Assembly: GCA_946482515.1 (NCBI GenBank)
Contig: CAMLRS010000025.1
Location: forward strand, 1 to 37,973
Direction of reading: 5' to 3'
DNA length: 37,973 nucleotides
Origin: an uncultured Flavobacteriales bacterium
GTDB taxonomy: Bacteria > Bacteroidota > Bacteroidia > Flavobacteriales > Crocinitomicaceae
This document shows positions 25,041 to 34,452 of this stretch, one piece after another. Both the position numbers and the translations under genes were made by a program. The notes under the pieces are model-generated. The model was not told the origin of the DNA, made no database searches, and saw only the letters and a program-made list of their open reading frames with translations. Each line of letters opens with the position of its first letter. Within the stretch, counting starts at the first letter, position 1.

Positions 25041-26117
25041 TTATTGCTTCACCAGCTTGTATGTCGCCGGTGGCGTGTTTTTCTCGTTTTCAACGATCAG
25101 AATATACGTTCCGGGAGCCAGGTCGCGCAGATCTACAATGGCTGATTGCTTCGCTTCGGCTAAAATGCTGCCGGAAAGACTGGCAACAGTATAGGTACAA
25201 GACTCGCTCAGGTAAGCAAAATCGGTTGTAGGATTGTTGGTGACCCGGATGTGATTCTTGCCGAGATCGTTCAGTCCTGCACTTGGTGAAGGTCCGCACG
25301 AGTCACTGAAGTTGTTGTGGGGATCGACATAATTGTACCAGTTATTGTTGCTGTAAGTCGTATCGTCGACTTCCACACAAAACAGGTTTGGATTCCCGTA
25401 GATGCGGAATTCGCTGTCGTTCATCTGTGCGTTGTTCCCATTGGCGACATTCAGGTAATGCAGGTCGCAATTGCCGGCATTCAGAAAACCGAGGTATGGC
25501 TGGTTGGATAGATCCAGCTCCTCCAGGTTGGTATTCCAAACCACGTACAGTTCCTGTAACCACATATTGTTAGAGAGATCCAGTGTGCTCACGTCACATC
25601 CGGTGAGACTGAGTGCCGACAAACTCGGATTATTGGAAACATCGATGCTGGTAATGTTGTCATTGAGTGAAATGTGCAGGTACACCAGTAAAGGAAATGT
25701 CGTAACGTCGATACTGCTCAGTTTACAGTCCATGGCATTGAGCCAGAAGAAATCTGGGTGCGACCCGAAATTGATGGCTTCCAGGCTGTCGCAATCGTTT
25801 GTCCAGAGTTTTTCCAGTGCGTCCATGCCGGCGAGGTTCAAAACCGATTGCTTGTTTCCGTCGATGTAGACTTCTTTTACGGCTGAAAATGCTTCGATTC
25901 CGGTGAAATCTTCAATATTGGCATCTTCAATCTCGATGTCATCGGTATAGGCTATAGCTTCCGACACCTGAATTTCACTGTCGGCATTGGTGTTTATGGC
26001 AGTATTGCCAATCAGGTATGCTTTGAAAATAGTATCCGGGATATTCACGTTCTGAGCGTGAAGAAAAGAACTGGTAAAACCAAGCAGGGCTAATGCCGCA
26101 AGTGTACGGAAGGTCAT
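25041..26117 (-). CDS. T9SS-secreted leucine-rich repeat protein
   Basis: A 358-residue surface or secreted protein from ATG 26117. Signal peptide MTFRTLAALALLGFTSSFLHAQ leads into VNIPDTIFKAYLIGNTAINTN, the standard opening of Bacteroidota internalin-like LRR proteins. Degenerate leucine-rich units follow (ITSIDVSNNPSLSALSLTGC, TLDLSNNMWLQELYV, ELDLSNQPYLGFLNAGNC), then LFCVEVDDTTYSNNNW, usual at the end of this LRR block. The last ~75 residues (from IRVTNNPTTDFAYL to TYKLVKQ) are a type A T9SS sorting domain. A likely adhesin or binding protein; the ligand is unknown. -7 box TATATTTG is at 26141-26148. Confidence 0.85.
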   Translation of the reverse strand: MTFRTLAALALLGFTSSFLHAQNVNIPDTIFKAYLIGNTAINTNADSEIQVSEAIAYTDDIEIEDANIEDFTGIEAFSAVKEVYIDGNKQSVLNLAGMDALEKLWTNDCDSLEAINFGSHPDFFWLNAMDCKLSSIDVTTFPLLVYLHISLNDNITSIDVSNNPSLSALSLTGCDVSTLDLSNNMWLQELYVVWNTNLEELDLSNQPYLGFLNAGNCDLHYLNVANGNNAQMNDSEFRIYGNPNLFCVEVDDTTYSNNNWYNYVDPHNNFSDSCGPSPSAGLNDLGKNHIRVTNNPTTDFAYLSESCTYTVASLSGSILAEAKQSAIVDLRDLAPGTYILIVENEKNTPPATYKLVKQ

Positions 26118-26140
26118 AGTAGTAGTTATTTGATTCAGAA

Positions 26141-26148
26141 CAAATATA
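26141..26148 (-). promoter_or_regulatory. -7 promoter element of the LRR gene
   Basis: TATATTTG on the minus strand, 23 bp before ATG 26117 and downstream of the metalloprotease terminator, so the LRR gene is transcribed separately. Confidence 0.5.
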
Positions 26149-26208
26149 GAAAATGATCGGTTAACTGAATTTATCACAGTGATTTTCAGTTGTTCCGGAA
26201 TCTGGTTA

Positions 26209-26249
26209 AAAACAACAACGCCCCTGAAACAGCTGTCCCAGGGGCGTTG
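26209..26249 (-). terminator. Terminator after the metalloprotease gene
   Basis: CAACGCCCCTG (26216-26226) and CAGGGGCGTTG (26239-26249) form a perfect 11-bp stem. Read leftward it runs into TTGTTTTTAA. It is 16 bp past the stop codon. Confidence 0.9.
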
Positions 26250-26264
26250 ATCAGTTAGAAATGC

Positions 26265-29200
26265 TTATTTCAAAATCATCAGCTTTTCCATATAAACCTG
26301 GTTTCCTGTTTTGACTTCGATCATGATAAATCCATTTGACAGGGTAGCTGGCAATTGAACGGTTAATTCATTTGTTCCTTCTACGCGTGGATAAGTCGTG
26401 TGTCCGATTACTTTTCCATCCATTGATTTGAGTGTTACCTCGACATCTTTGGAAGAAGCATCGGCGAACTTCAGCTGGAATTGATCGTTTGCCGGGTTCG
26501 GGTAGAGAGACACTCCCGGAGAATCTTCGACCTCTATAGCTGCTTTATTACCGAATGGGTAGCAATCCGTGTAGAAGAATTCCTGGCAGTATTCCTTTTC
26601 ACATTTTTCTCCGTTGTTCAGCGTACCGATTACGACCATGCAGATCGTATAGCTTTGGTTGACTTCGAACTGGAAGGTGAAAAGCTGTCCGGATGCCACA
26701 CCATCGCCGTTGACGAACCATTTGATCTCATCAATGTTCACACAGGATGAACCGGAGAAGCCTGTAAAGAGGAATTCACACGTTCCGATTTGCGTCATGG
26801 TGTAAACCGGATCCAATTGACAGTCGCAACCACCTGTACATCTTACCTCAATGATTCTGCAGGATTTGTCCTCACAAAGAATGTCTCCTTTATCGTTACG
26901 AACAATCACTGTCAGGCAAACTTCGTAGGTTCCGGTGGAGCTGTAAACGTGACCAGCAGTTTGTCCCATGGATGTAGTTCCGTCACCGAAATCCCAGTAG
27001 TATTCGACAAATTGCAGGCAATCCGGTCCGCCAGAGACACCTTCGAATGTGTAGATACAGTCTTTTTCGTCTACACTATAAGTGAACTCGGGTTTCAGTT
27101 TGCACTCGCAGTCACCTTTACAGGTTACTTCAATTCTTTTGCAGAGTGTTTCCTGACAAAGAATGAGGCCTTTATTGTTACGAACAATTACGGTGAGGCA
27201 AACGTTGAAAGTACCTGTCGATGCGAAAACGTGTTGTGGTGATTGACCGCTACCAGCTGTACCATCTCCGAAATCCCATAAGTATTCTACATTTTCTGAA
27301 CAATCAGGATCACCCGAGTTCCCTTCGAATCTGTAGATGCAGTTTTCATCGTCTTCGAGTGAATAATCGAATACGGGCTTTAAATTGCATGGACATTCTC
27401 CCTCGCAGTTTGCTTCTACTTCTTTGCAGATTTTTTCCTGACACAGGATATCTCCGTTGTCGTCACGGACGGTTACCGTTAGGCAAACGGCATAAGTGCC
27501 GGCCGTTGCGAATACATGCTGTGGCGCTTGGTCGAAAGCTATTGTACCATCTCCGAAATCCCAGAAGTATTCTACAAATTCCAAACAATCCGACCCGCCT
27601 GAAACACCGTGAAACGTATAGGCACAGGTCTGTTTATCAAGTGATAAGTCGAATGTCGGAGCCAATGTGCATTCACACGGCTGCTCACAATCTGTTTCGA
27701 ACACTTCGCAGATTTGTTTGGAACATAGCTGACCATTTGCATTGGCTGTTACAGTTAGACAGACATTATGTGTTCCTGGAGTTGCTAACGGATAGGTAAC
27801 GTTGCTTCCGTATGCAGTCATTCCGTCGAGATTCCATGCATAAAGCACGTTTCCGAGACAAGAGCTACCACCGTGCTGCGCACCGAAATTCACTTCACAT
27901 AATTCATTGTTTACATCAAAGATCATTGTCGGATCAAGGTCGCAGGTGCAGCAATATTCCGTAACAACGAACGTAGAGGTCGAGGTACAGCCTGTGGTAT
28001 TGTCTGTTACCGTCAGCGTTACAGTTCCCGGTAAGCTAGTCCAGGCAACCATCACATCCGACTGATTGTTGAGTCCGGCAATTCCACCGCCTGATACGGA
28101 CCACAGGGCTGTCTGTCCAGCTTGCAGGTTCGTAGCATAATTCCCGGTAGCATTGGTTGAAAGGCAGATCGTCGGTGATCCGGAAATCGTTGAAGAAGTA
28201 CCGATCTGCACAGTCGTGGTCAGCGTTGTTCCACCCCCGGTTACAGTAATCGTGTACGTTCCCGGAGCAGAGAAGGTGTGCGTCGGGTTTTGTAAAGTCG
28301 AGGTATTGGCCGCCCCTGATGCAGGATCGCCGAAGTTCCAGCTGAAGGTGTTGGAACAAAGGGTGTTGTCGAATGCATACATCAGGCAGCTGATCTGTGT
28401 GACGAACAGTTCATTGGAGAACACCGAATTGCCTGTTGCATCGATCATGTTCGGCATACTGTGGGTCAGCTGCGTTTGCATTTGCGGCCCGTTTGGCGTG
28501 TAAAGACAAGCATTCGGGGTAGCAGTTGTGCTTCTTACATTTGGCTGATGAACGACCTGTACAAAGGTTGTTCCGCTCGAAAGGTATAATTTGTCATCAG
28601 GGCCAAGCTGCATTTCACAGGCAGGATAAACCGAGGCGGTTACCATGATTCCGGAGGTTGCCGGCGAAGGATCGGTCAGGTCGTACTGGTACAGGTTGCT
28701 GTTGCTCCAGCTACTGCAATACAACAGTTCGGAATTCGGGCTGAATGAGAATCCGAAGGATTTGAAGCTGTTCAGTGCAAGCGGATTGGAAAGTATGCCG
28801 GTAAAGACGTTGAAATCGTATACAGTCAATCCCGTGGTTTGAAGCGAGCCGTTGGTTCCTGATCCGATCGCGATTTTTGATCCGTCACGGGAAACTTCCA
28901 GTGCTTGCTGATTCGTTGTATAAGGGGAAACGATCTGCGAATGGAACGCCAGTCCGCTGGATGTAAGGCTGTAAACCGTGATGAAATACTGGCTGCCTTT
29001 TTTTCCGGTGGTAATGATCCAGTAGCCGTTGCACGATTTTACTGCGGTAACACCTTCGCCACCCAGCATAGCATTGTCATAACCAAGATCATAGCCATGG
29101 ATGGCAGGCGGTGTAATTGCAACATTCCAGCTTGCTGTCATGGAGGCCATTCCGGCATTGATCTGTACGATACTGTAGCGGAATCCGTTGCTGTCAGGAA

Positions 29201-30863
29201 TGGTGAGTGTTTGATCTAAACTGAAGCGTCCCTGATCTTTTGTAAACAGGTAATACTGGTTTGCATTTGCCGGGTTTTTCACAATCAGCGCACCACGATG
29301 GGCCGATAATCCTGATTTGAGCGGGCTGCCTACATTGATAGTTGCATGGTTGGCATTCCAGACTTCGATCCCATTGGTGTAAAACAACAAGTCGCCCTGG
29401 TCATTGCTTTGTACAGCGTCGGCTTCGTCGATGTGATTGGCGTTGATAAACGCTCCGTTGTCATAAACCGGTGCTCCCGAGCTGAAGTCCATTCCGCCGC
29501 GTTGTCCAAAGTACCAGTTACCCTGGTCTTGGTTGATGGGCTCGCACGCTTCAACGAAGACCATTCGGGTCGCCGAAACAGAATTGGTTCCGTTCGTAAT
29601 GGTCAGCACGACGTTCGCCGGTTGGTAAACACCGGTATACGTATGTGAAACTGTTACACCGCTGCCGGTTGTTCCATCGCCGAAATCCCAGGTATAAGTT
29701 GCTCCCGGACTTGGAATGGCTGTAAACGTAATAGACGAGTTAACACACGGGCTGTAATTACTGGCGGTAAAGTCCGAAAGAAGTCCGCCATTGCAGCTCA
29801 CACCGGTATAGGTCAAATTGCCGGAACTGACGAGGTTGGCACGGAAGAGATTGATCTGGGCAAGCATCCGGGTGTTTTGGCCGTTTGTAAAACCGGTCAT
29901 ACAGCTTTCCGAAACATAGTCCATGTAATTGTGGATGTCATCGGGGAAATTCGGAGATTCACTACACGTGTTCCATGTACTGGAAGGACAACCTGAATTT
30001 GGAGCGTTTACCGGAGGTGTATCACAGACTCTGTCACCGGATGTTGCACAATTTGATGCTGTCATTCCCTGGCAACCACCGTTAAATGTATGGTACAATC
30101 CCAGGTAATGTCCGGCTTCGTGAACCATGATTCTGCCCAGCTGACTGTAGGGCTCGAGTGTGCTGCAAGAGCAGGTGGCGACATCTCCGAATGCATCATA
30201 CGACATGACGATACCGTCTGTAGCACTCGCGGCAAATTCAGGTAACATGGAATAACCGAGGATTTTTTGTCCCGGCGGCAATGTATTGGACGTGATTCCT
30301 TTCACGACCCAGATACGCAAGTATTGGTCTGCGGGTAAGGTGCTGGCAATAGCTGTCAGTGCAGTTTGCTGAGAGACATTGTGATTGGTCAGCGTTGCGT
30401 TGCCATAATGGAAAATTCCGGGAGTTGTACTCGTGATTCCGGAAGGTGTGCTGATCGAAGTTAAATTTTGCGTGCCTTTTTTAGTTGCCAGGCAAAACTG
30501 GATTCCGTATGCATCGAAATAGTCATTCAATGCGTTGATCTGACTGGTTACCTGGAGATCGGTGATGTTCTCCGGACCATACTCGTGAACAACATACACA
30601 ACCACGGGAATAATCAGGTTGGCACTCAGCGATTTTTCGCTTCCTGAACCCTCGTTTTGGTTCTCAATGTATTCGTTGATCATGCGATCCCGTTCATTGA
30701 TCCGCTCTTGAACGGCCGGATTTTTTTTGATCTGATCGAGCATGACCTCATCAAAATAACACGAGGCGGGCGCGCGTTTTTGCACTTGTTGTCCATGGAC
30801 AGCCAACAGGCTCATGGTTACCAGCACGGATAGAAATATCCGTCTAAGCAGAGGAGTTTTCAT
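26265..30863 (-). CDS. T9SS-secreted M43 (pappalysin-like) metalloprotease with PKD and Cys-rich repeats
   Basis: A 1532-residue exported zinc protease. Order: signal peptide (1-24); M43 catalytic domain with HEAGHYLGLYH (248-258, Glu249 catalytic), GDRVCDTPP and the Met-turn NYMDY (312-316); a PKD domain (about 365-440, TWDFGDGT); a propeller-like block (445-815) opening with NWYFGQRGGMDFSSG, a wording common in gliding/T9SS cargo; a second PKD (about 835-888); an Ig-like stretch (890-970); five tandem Cys-rich PKD-like repeats of about 93 residues (971-1435), each opening CxCxLxP; and a T9SS type A sorting domain (about 1450-1532, SLYPNPANDQF). It may digest proteins outside the cell or act in adhesion. 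No good TAnnTTTG is seen upstream. Confidence 0.9.
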   Translation of the reverse strand: MKTPLLRRIFLSVLVTMSLLAVHGQQVQKRAPASCYFDEVMLDQIKKNPAVQERINERDRMINEYIENQNEGSGSEKSLSANLIIPVVVYVVHEYGPENITDLQVTSQINALNDYFDAYGIQFCLATKKGTQNLTSISTPSGITSTTPGIFHYGNATLTNHNVSQQTALTAIASTLPADQYLRIWVVKGITSNTLPPGQKILGYSMLPEFAASATDGIVMSYDAFGDVATCSCSTLEPYSQLGRIMVHEAGHYLGLYHTFNGGCQGMTASNCATSGDRVCDTPPVNAPNSGCPSSTWNTCSESPNFPDDIHNYMDYVSESCMTGFTNGQNTRMLAQINLFRANLVSSGNLTYTGVSCNGGLLSDFTASNYSPCVNSSITFTAIPSPGATYTWDFGDGTTGSGVTVSHTYTGVYQPANVVLTITNGTNSVSATRMVFVEACEPINQDQGNWYFGQRGGMDFSSGAPVYDNGAFINANHIDEADAVQSNDQGDLLFYTNGIEVWNANHATINVGSPLKSGLSAHRGALIVKNPANANQYYLFTKDQGRFSLDQTLTIPDSNGFRYSIVQINAGMASMTASWNVAITPPAIHGYDLGYDNAMLGGEGVTAVKSCNGYWIITTGKKGSQYFITVYSLTSSGLAFHSQIVSPYTTNQQALEVSRDGSKIAIGSGTNGSLQTTGLTVYDFNVFTGILSNPLALNSFKSFGFSFSPNSELLYCSSWSNSNLYQYDLTDPSPATSGIMVTASVYPACEMQLGPDDKLYLSSGTTFVQVVHQPNVRSTTATPNACLYTPNGPQMQTQLTHSMPNMIDATGNSVFSNELFVTQISCLMYAFDNTLCSNTFSWNFGDPASGAANTSTLQNPTHTFSAPGTYTITVTGGGTTLTTTVQIGTSSTISGSPTICLSTNATGNYATNLQAGQTALWSVSGGGIAGLNNQSDVMVAWTSLPGTVTLTVTDNTTGCTSTSTFVVTEYCCTCDLDPTMIFDVNNELCEVNFGAQHGGSSCLGNVLYAWNLDGMTAYGSNVTYPLATPGTHNVCLTVTANANGQLCSKQICEVFETDCEQPCECTLAPTFDLSLDKQTCAYTFHGVSGGSDCLEFVEYFWDFGDGTIAFDQAPQHVFATAGTYAVCLTVTVRDDNGDILCQEKICKEVEANCEGECPCNLKPVFDYSLEDDENCIYRFEGNSGDPDCSENVEYLWDFGDGTAGSGQSPQHVFASTGTFNVCLTVIVRNNKGLILCQETLCKRIEVTCKGDCECKLKPEFTYSVDEKDCIYTFEGVSGGPDCLQFVEYYWDFGDGTTSMGQTAGHVYSSTGTYEVCLTVIVRNDKGDILCEDKSCRIIEVRCTGGCDCQLDPVYTMTQIGTCEFLFTGFSGSSCVNIDEIKWFVNGDGVASGQLFTFQFEVNQSYTICMVVIGTLNNGEKCEKEYCQEFFYTDCYPFGNKAAIEVEDSPGVSLYPNPANDQFQLKFADASSKDVEVTLKSMDGKVIGHTTYPRVEGTNELTVQLPATLSNGFIMIEVKTGNQVYMEKLMILK

Positions 30864-31139
30864 TGGTCGCTTTTTTAAATTGGGTTTAAATTCAATGTTT
30901 TACCAGGCAGGTAAAAGACCGGAGGAACGACCCATAAAATGACTATCCGTTACAGATAACGCCACAAATGAATAAGCTCCTATGTATTTTGTGGATTGTT
31001 CATCAATCCCTGCGTGGTTGTTTTTTTCTAATTCAATAGTGATCAGCTACGGGACAAGTATAGGCAAAAATTCGGCTTCACTTGTATGCCAAAGTGAATA
31101 AAAAAAGTCCCAAAATAGAACCTTCAGGAAACGAGCGAT

Positions 31140-32675
31140 TTAACCTGCCCATGTTTCCCGATCAAGGCTGCGCAGCTGGATAGCTTCGGACAAATGAACC
31201 GCCTGGATGTGTTCAGAAGCACTCATATCGGCAATGGTTCGAGCCACTTTTAAAATCCTGTCATAAGCCCGAGCCGATAAGCCGAGCTTGTCCATGGCCA
31301 TTTTCAGCAGGTTTTTTCCGGTTTCATCGATGTTGCAGAAGCGTTCGAGGTCGCGGCGTTCCATTTGTGCGTTGCAGTGCGTTCCGTTGTGCTCTTTGAA
31401 CCGTTCCAGCTGGATCAGGCGTGTTTGTACCACGCGTTGACGGATATCGGTGCTTCCCTCAGAGGGCAGATCGTAGGCGAGGTCGTTGAAGGAAACGGGC
31501 GTAACTTCCACGTGCAGGTCGATGCGGTCCATCAGCGGCCCGGAAATGCGGTTGAGGTATTTCTGTACAACGCCGGGTCCGCAAACGCAATCTTTTTCAG
31601 GGTGATTGTAATAACCGCAAGGGCACGGATTCATTGCCGCCACCAGCATAATTCCCGCGGGATAATCGACGGTAAATCGTGCGCGGGCAATGCTCACAAT
31701 GCGGTCTTCCAGAGGCTGCCGCATGACTTCCAGCACCTGTCGTTTGTATTCGGGCAATTCATCGAGGAATAAAACGCCGTTATGCGCCAGCGAGATTTCG
31801 CCGGGCTGTGGATAGCTTCCACCACCAACTAATGCCACATCGGAAATGGTATGATGTGGCTTCCGGAACGGACGTTGCGTGATCAAACCCGTATTTTGAA
31901 CGGTTCTTCCGGCTACCGAATGAATGCGTGTTGTTTCGAGCGCTTCATCTATGCTCATGGGCGGAAGAATGGTCGGCAGTCGTTTGGCCAGCATGGATTT
32001 ACCGGCGCCGGGTGGACCGATCAGGATGACATTGTGCCCACCCGAAGCGGCAATCTCAAACGCCCGTTTCACGGCTAATTGACCTTTGACGTCGCGGAAA
32101 TCGACATCGGAAGTAAACGCCTGACTGAACGCTTCTGTTACCGGACAAGGCTCCGGCTCGAACTGCCGGGTTCCTTCCAGAAAACCCAGCACATCGGCGA
32201 GCGATTCCAAACCGTAAACGGCAATTTCATCCACAATAGCCGCTTCAGCTGCGTTCTGTTTCGGAAGAATAACGCCTTTGAATCCTTCCTTTTTTGCCTG
32301 CATAGCAATCGGCAACACACCACGAACGGGCTGCAAGCTGCCATCGAGCGATAATTCCCCGACGAGCATGAATTGATCGAGTTGCCCGTCAGGAACTTGT
32401 CCGCTGGCGGCGAGAATACCAATGGCGATCGCGAGATCGAATGTAGAACCTTCTTTCCGGATATCGGCCGGCGCCATGTTGACCGTGATTTCTTTTCCCG
32501 GATAATTAAGCTGGTTGTTTTTCAGCGCGGCTTTGATGCGCTGGTGACTTTCCCGTACCGCATTATCGGGTAAGCCAACAAGGTTAAAATTGACGCCGTT
32601 GGCGATGTTCACTTCGATTGTGATCGTGGTTGCGTCGATACCGAAAACGGCACTTCCAAAGGTTTTGACAAGCAT
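31140..32675 (-). CDS. YifB/ComM-family Mg-chelatase-like AAA+ ATPase
   Basis: A 511-residue AAA+ protein of the YifB family (E. coli 506); its Haemophilus and Vibrio relative ComM is a branch-migration helicase in natural transformation. The N-terminal lon-protease-like fold has VNIANGVNFNLVGLPDNAVRES and MAPADIRKEGSTFDLAIAIGIL. Walker A GPPGAGKSMLAKRLP, Walker B LFLDELPEY and the cysteine cluster AAMNPCPCGYY with CVCGP are present, followed by the ISGPLMDRIDLHVEV sensor region. ATG 32675 matches the family start MLVKTFGSAVFGID; the frame from 32726 adds 17 unrelated residues. Convergent or adjacent genes give no DNA-uptake context. Confidence 0.93.
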   Translation of the reverse strand: MLVKTFGSAVFGIDATTITIEVNIANGVNFNLVGLPDNAVRESHQRIKAALKNNQLNYPGKEITVNMAPADIRKEGSTFDLAIAIGILAASGQVPDGQLDQFMLVGELSLDGSLQPVRGVLPIAMQAKKEGFKGVILPKQNAAEAAIVDEIAVYGLESLADVLGFLEGTRQFEPEPCPVTEAFSQAFTSDVDFRDVKGQLAVKRAFEIAASGGHNVILIGPPGAGKSMLAKRLPTILPPMSIDEALETTRIHSVAGRTVQNTGLITQRPFRKPHHTISDVALVGGGSYPQPGEISLAHNGVLFLDELPEYKRQVLEVMRQPLEDRIVSIARARFTVDYPAGIMLVAAMNPCPCGYYNHPEKDCVCGPGVVQKYLNRISGPLMDRIDLHVEVTPVSFNDLAYDLPSEGSTDIRQRVVQTRLIQLERFKEHNGTHCNAQMERRDLERFCNIDETGKNLLKMAMDKLGLSARAYDRILKVARTIADMSASEHIQAVHLSEAIQLRSLDRETWAG

Positions 32676-32775
32676 TTTTCTTCCTGTTTTTACTTTTAAG
32701 TTAAACAGAAAGTTGATTCCAAACAATAGGTTTGATTAGAAAATAATCGGAATTTGGATGAAAAATTAATCAATT

Positions 32776-33630
32776 TTACCCGTATTTTTTGATCAGCTTG
32801 CCATTTTCATCGTAGCGTGAGTAGGAACCAGTTTGCTCACCGTTCTCAAAGTGCATAATTGTTTTCAGCTTGCCATTCGGATGGTATTCGCGGTACTCGC
32901 CATTGAGCACAGAATTGTTCAGGATACCCGCCATCTCATCGGCTTCCTGTACAGTGAAATCACCAGCGATTACCAGTTTACCACCAGTAATGACCTCATT
33001 GACAATTGGTGCCGATAAAACCAGATCGTTGAAAACGATGGCCAGCGACTTGCCGACATTTTCGGAAGTGAGCTGTCCGAATTTGGCTTTTCCGGCATTG
33101 GTCAGTGTTACGTTCAGCATGATCTGAGCACGCTCCTCGTCTTTTTCCTGCACAACCTCTGCCAGATCTTTATAAGTCATATTGATATCCATGGCCGACG
33201 CCGGTTTCAGTGCGTAGAGTGCATACAGCCCGTTCATGTCTTTATCCGGATTCATCGACCAGGCGAAAGACACATCTTTCATGAATTTCGAAGACGATTT
33301 CTGCGCAAGGATCTGATCGATCCGGTTTTTCTGTTCCGGAGTTGCGTAGCCGATACAATTTCGGAGATATCCGTTCTGGTCGTTTGTAAGGAACGTAATC
33401 AGGCCCATTGTATCGAGCAGTGAATACATTTCTTCAACCCTGTATGTTTCTGCAATGCGAAAGCCAGCACTCCGTCTGCGCTGTTTGCCGTCGATGTAAT
33501 TGCCGATGGATTTTACCGTTCCATCGGGATAATATTCATAGATCTCCATGCCGACGGTTTTCGGTTCGTCGTTTCCGCAGCTTGCAAGCAGGAGCAGCGT
33601 GGAAAGAAGTAAGAAGCAGGTTGTTTTCAT
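32776..33630 (-). CDS. Lipoprotein with SecD P1-like domain between MORN-like repeats
   Basis: A 284-residue lipoprotein (MKTTCFLLLSTLLLLASC, Cys18). Residues 30-50 (YEYYPDGTVKSIGNYIDG) and 245-284 (YREYHPNGKLKTIMHFENG, then YSRYDENGKLIKKYG) are MORN-like/YwqK-type repeats. Between them, residues about 135-240 resemble the SecD periplasmic P1 head: a Val/Leu-rich strand with TLTNAGKAKF, then LTSENVGKSLAIVFND, LVLSAPIVNEVITGG and IAGDFTVQEADEMAGIL. None of the SecD transmembrane translocase segments is present, so it cannot be a translocase itself. It should be anchored in a membrane and face the periplasm or surface. Role unknown; assignment of the domain is by motif reading only. Confidence 0.75.
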   Translation of the reverse strand: MKTTCFLLLSTLLLLASCGNDEPKTVGMEIYEYYPDGTVKSIGNYIDGKQRRRSAGFRIAETYRVEEMYSLLDTMGLITFLTNDQNGYLRNCIGYATPEQKNRIDQILAQKSSSKFMKDVSFAWSMNPDKDMNGLYALYALKPASAMDINMTYKDLAEVVQEKDEERAQIMLNVTLTNAGKAKFGQLTSENVGKSLAIVFNDLVLSAPIVNEVITGGKLVIAGDFTVQEADEMAGILNNSVLNGEYREYHPNGKLKTIMHFENGEQTGSYSRYDENGKLIKKYG

Positions 33631-33673
33631 AGATTGATTTTAGCTTCGTAATAATACGAAAACCTCTTTAAAC

Positions 33674-33704
33674 GAAAAATGCCCCGCTGTTTCCGGCGAG
33701 GCAT
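33674..33704 (-). terminator. tpx terminator
   Basis: ATGCCCCGC (33679-33687) pairs with GCGAGGCAT (33696-33704) with one wobble, and the stem is followed leftward by a T-run. It is 22 bp past the tpx stop. Confidence 0.75.
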
Positions 33705-33726
33705 GTGATCGTATTTCCAATGTATT

Positions 33727-34227
33727 TTACTTTAACGCGTTCAGCGCCGCATCGTAATCCGGCTCGTCTTTGATTTCCGGAACCAGCTCGGTGTGGAGCA
33801 CTTTGTGATCTTCGTCCAATACCACGATTGCGCGGGAAATCAGACCTTTCAGCGGACCATCCTGAAGCAGCAAACCATAATTTTTAGCGAAATCACCTTC
33901 ACGGAAATCCGAGAGGCTGATGACGTTTTCGATGCCTTCAGCAGCACAGAAACGCTTCTGGGCAAATGGCAAATCGCGCGAAATGCACAGCACTTTTGTG
34001 TTGTCGAGCCCGGCAGCGAGCTTGTTGAATTCTCTTACAGAAGCCGCGCACGTTCCCGTATCTACGCTCGGGAAAATATTCAGAATGAGTCGCGAACCGG
34101 AAAAATCGCCCAAAGAAGCGGTGCCGAGATCGGCTTTTACCAGGTTGAAATCGGTTGCTTTGCTTCCTGTTGCAGGCAAATCTCCGTTGGTGTGTACGAT
34201 GTTGCCGCCTAATGTTACTGATGCCAT
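33727..34227 (-). CDS. tpx: Thiol peroxidase
   Basis: Tpx is an atypical 2-Cys peroxiredoxin that reduces hydroperoxides with thioredoxin. The 166 residues are nearly the E. coli length (168). Peroxidatic Cys60 is in PSVDTGTCAASVREFN and resolving Cys94 in KRFCAAEGIENV, the same positions as E. coli Tpx. The C-terminal GLISRAIVVLDEDHKV is also typical. ATG 34227 fits the family start. A TATTTTTA element upstream on the minus strand is a weak -7 candidate. It is a single-gene unit with a terminator. Confidence 0.95.
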   Translation of the reverse strand: MASVTLGGNIVHTNGDLPATGSKATDFNLVKADLGTASLGDFSGSRLILNIFPSVDTGTCAASVREFNKLAAGLDNTKVLCISRDLPFAQKRFCAAEGIENVISLSDFREGDFAKNYGLLLQDGPLKGLISRAIVVLDEDHKVLHTELVPEIKDEPDYDAALNALK

Positions 34228-34274
34228 AGTCTGTTGTTTTTGAAAGCTTAAAAATACGAAAAATGGACTTCAGG

Positions 34275-34354
34275 ACCTGCCTATCGGCAGACAGGTTTTA
34301 AGACTTCAGGACTTTAAAGAGGATGATTGACCTGCCTGCGGCAAGCAGGTTTTT
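34275..34354. repeat. Two hairpin repeats between tpx and the sigma gene
   Basis: ACCTGCCTATCGGCAGACAGGT (34275-34296, stem ACCTG/CAGGT plus an inner CTG/CAG) and ACCTGC/GCAGGT (34330-34350) followed by a T5 run. Around them GACTTCAGGAC is repeated directly. The second hairpin could act as a rightward terminator. The wording CCTATCGGCAGGCA also occurs at 124-138. Confidence 0.6.
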
Positions 34355-34382
34355 AATGTTGGATTTTGAATGACCTCTGTTG

Positions 34383-34416
34383 AAACCGACCGGAGACTGA
34401 AGACCGTGGACTGAAA
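34383..34416 (+). repeat. Dispersed word shared with the 3637-3793 element
   Basis: GACCGGAGACTG followed by AAGACCGTGGACTGAA resembles GACCGGAGACTG TGGACTGAAGAC near 3728-3751, a second copy of the same repeat family. Confidence 0.55.
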
Positions 34417-34452
34417 AAGATTGGGATCGAATAGGGGAAATCATTCGCTCGG

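Noticed and set aside
30864..31139. Possible small gene or terminator between the metalloprotease and the YifB-like gene
   Set aside because: No ORF with a signal or motif was found; the only dyad (TTCACTT/AAGTGAA, 31077-31098) is short and its T-run is distant.
32776..33630. Truncated secD gene
   Set aside because: The P1-like block is framed by MORN-like repeats and a complete lipoprotein signal, with no trace of transmembrane segments, so it looks like a designed domain order rather than a broken SecD.
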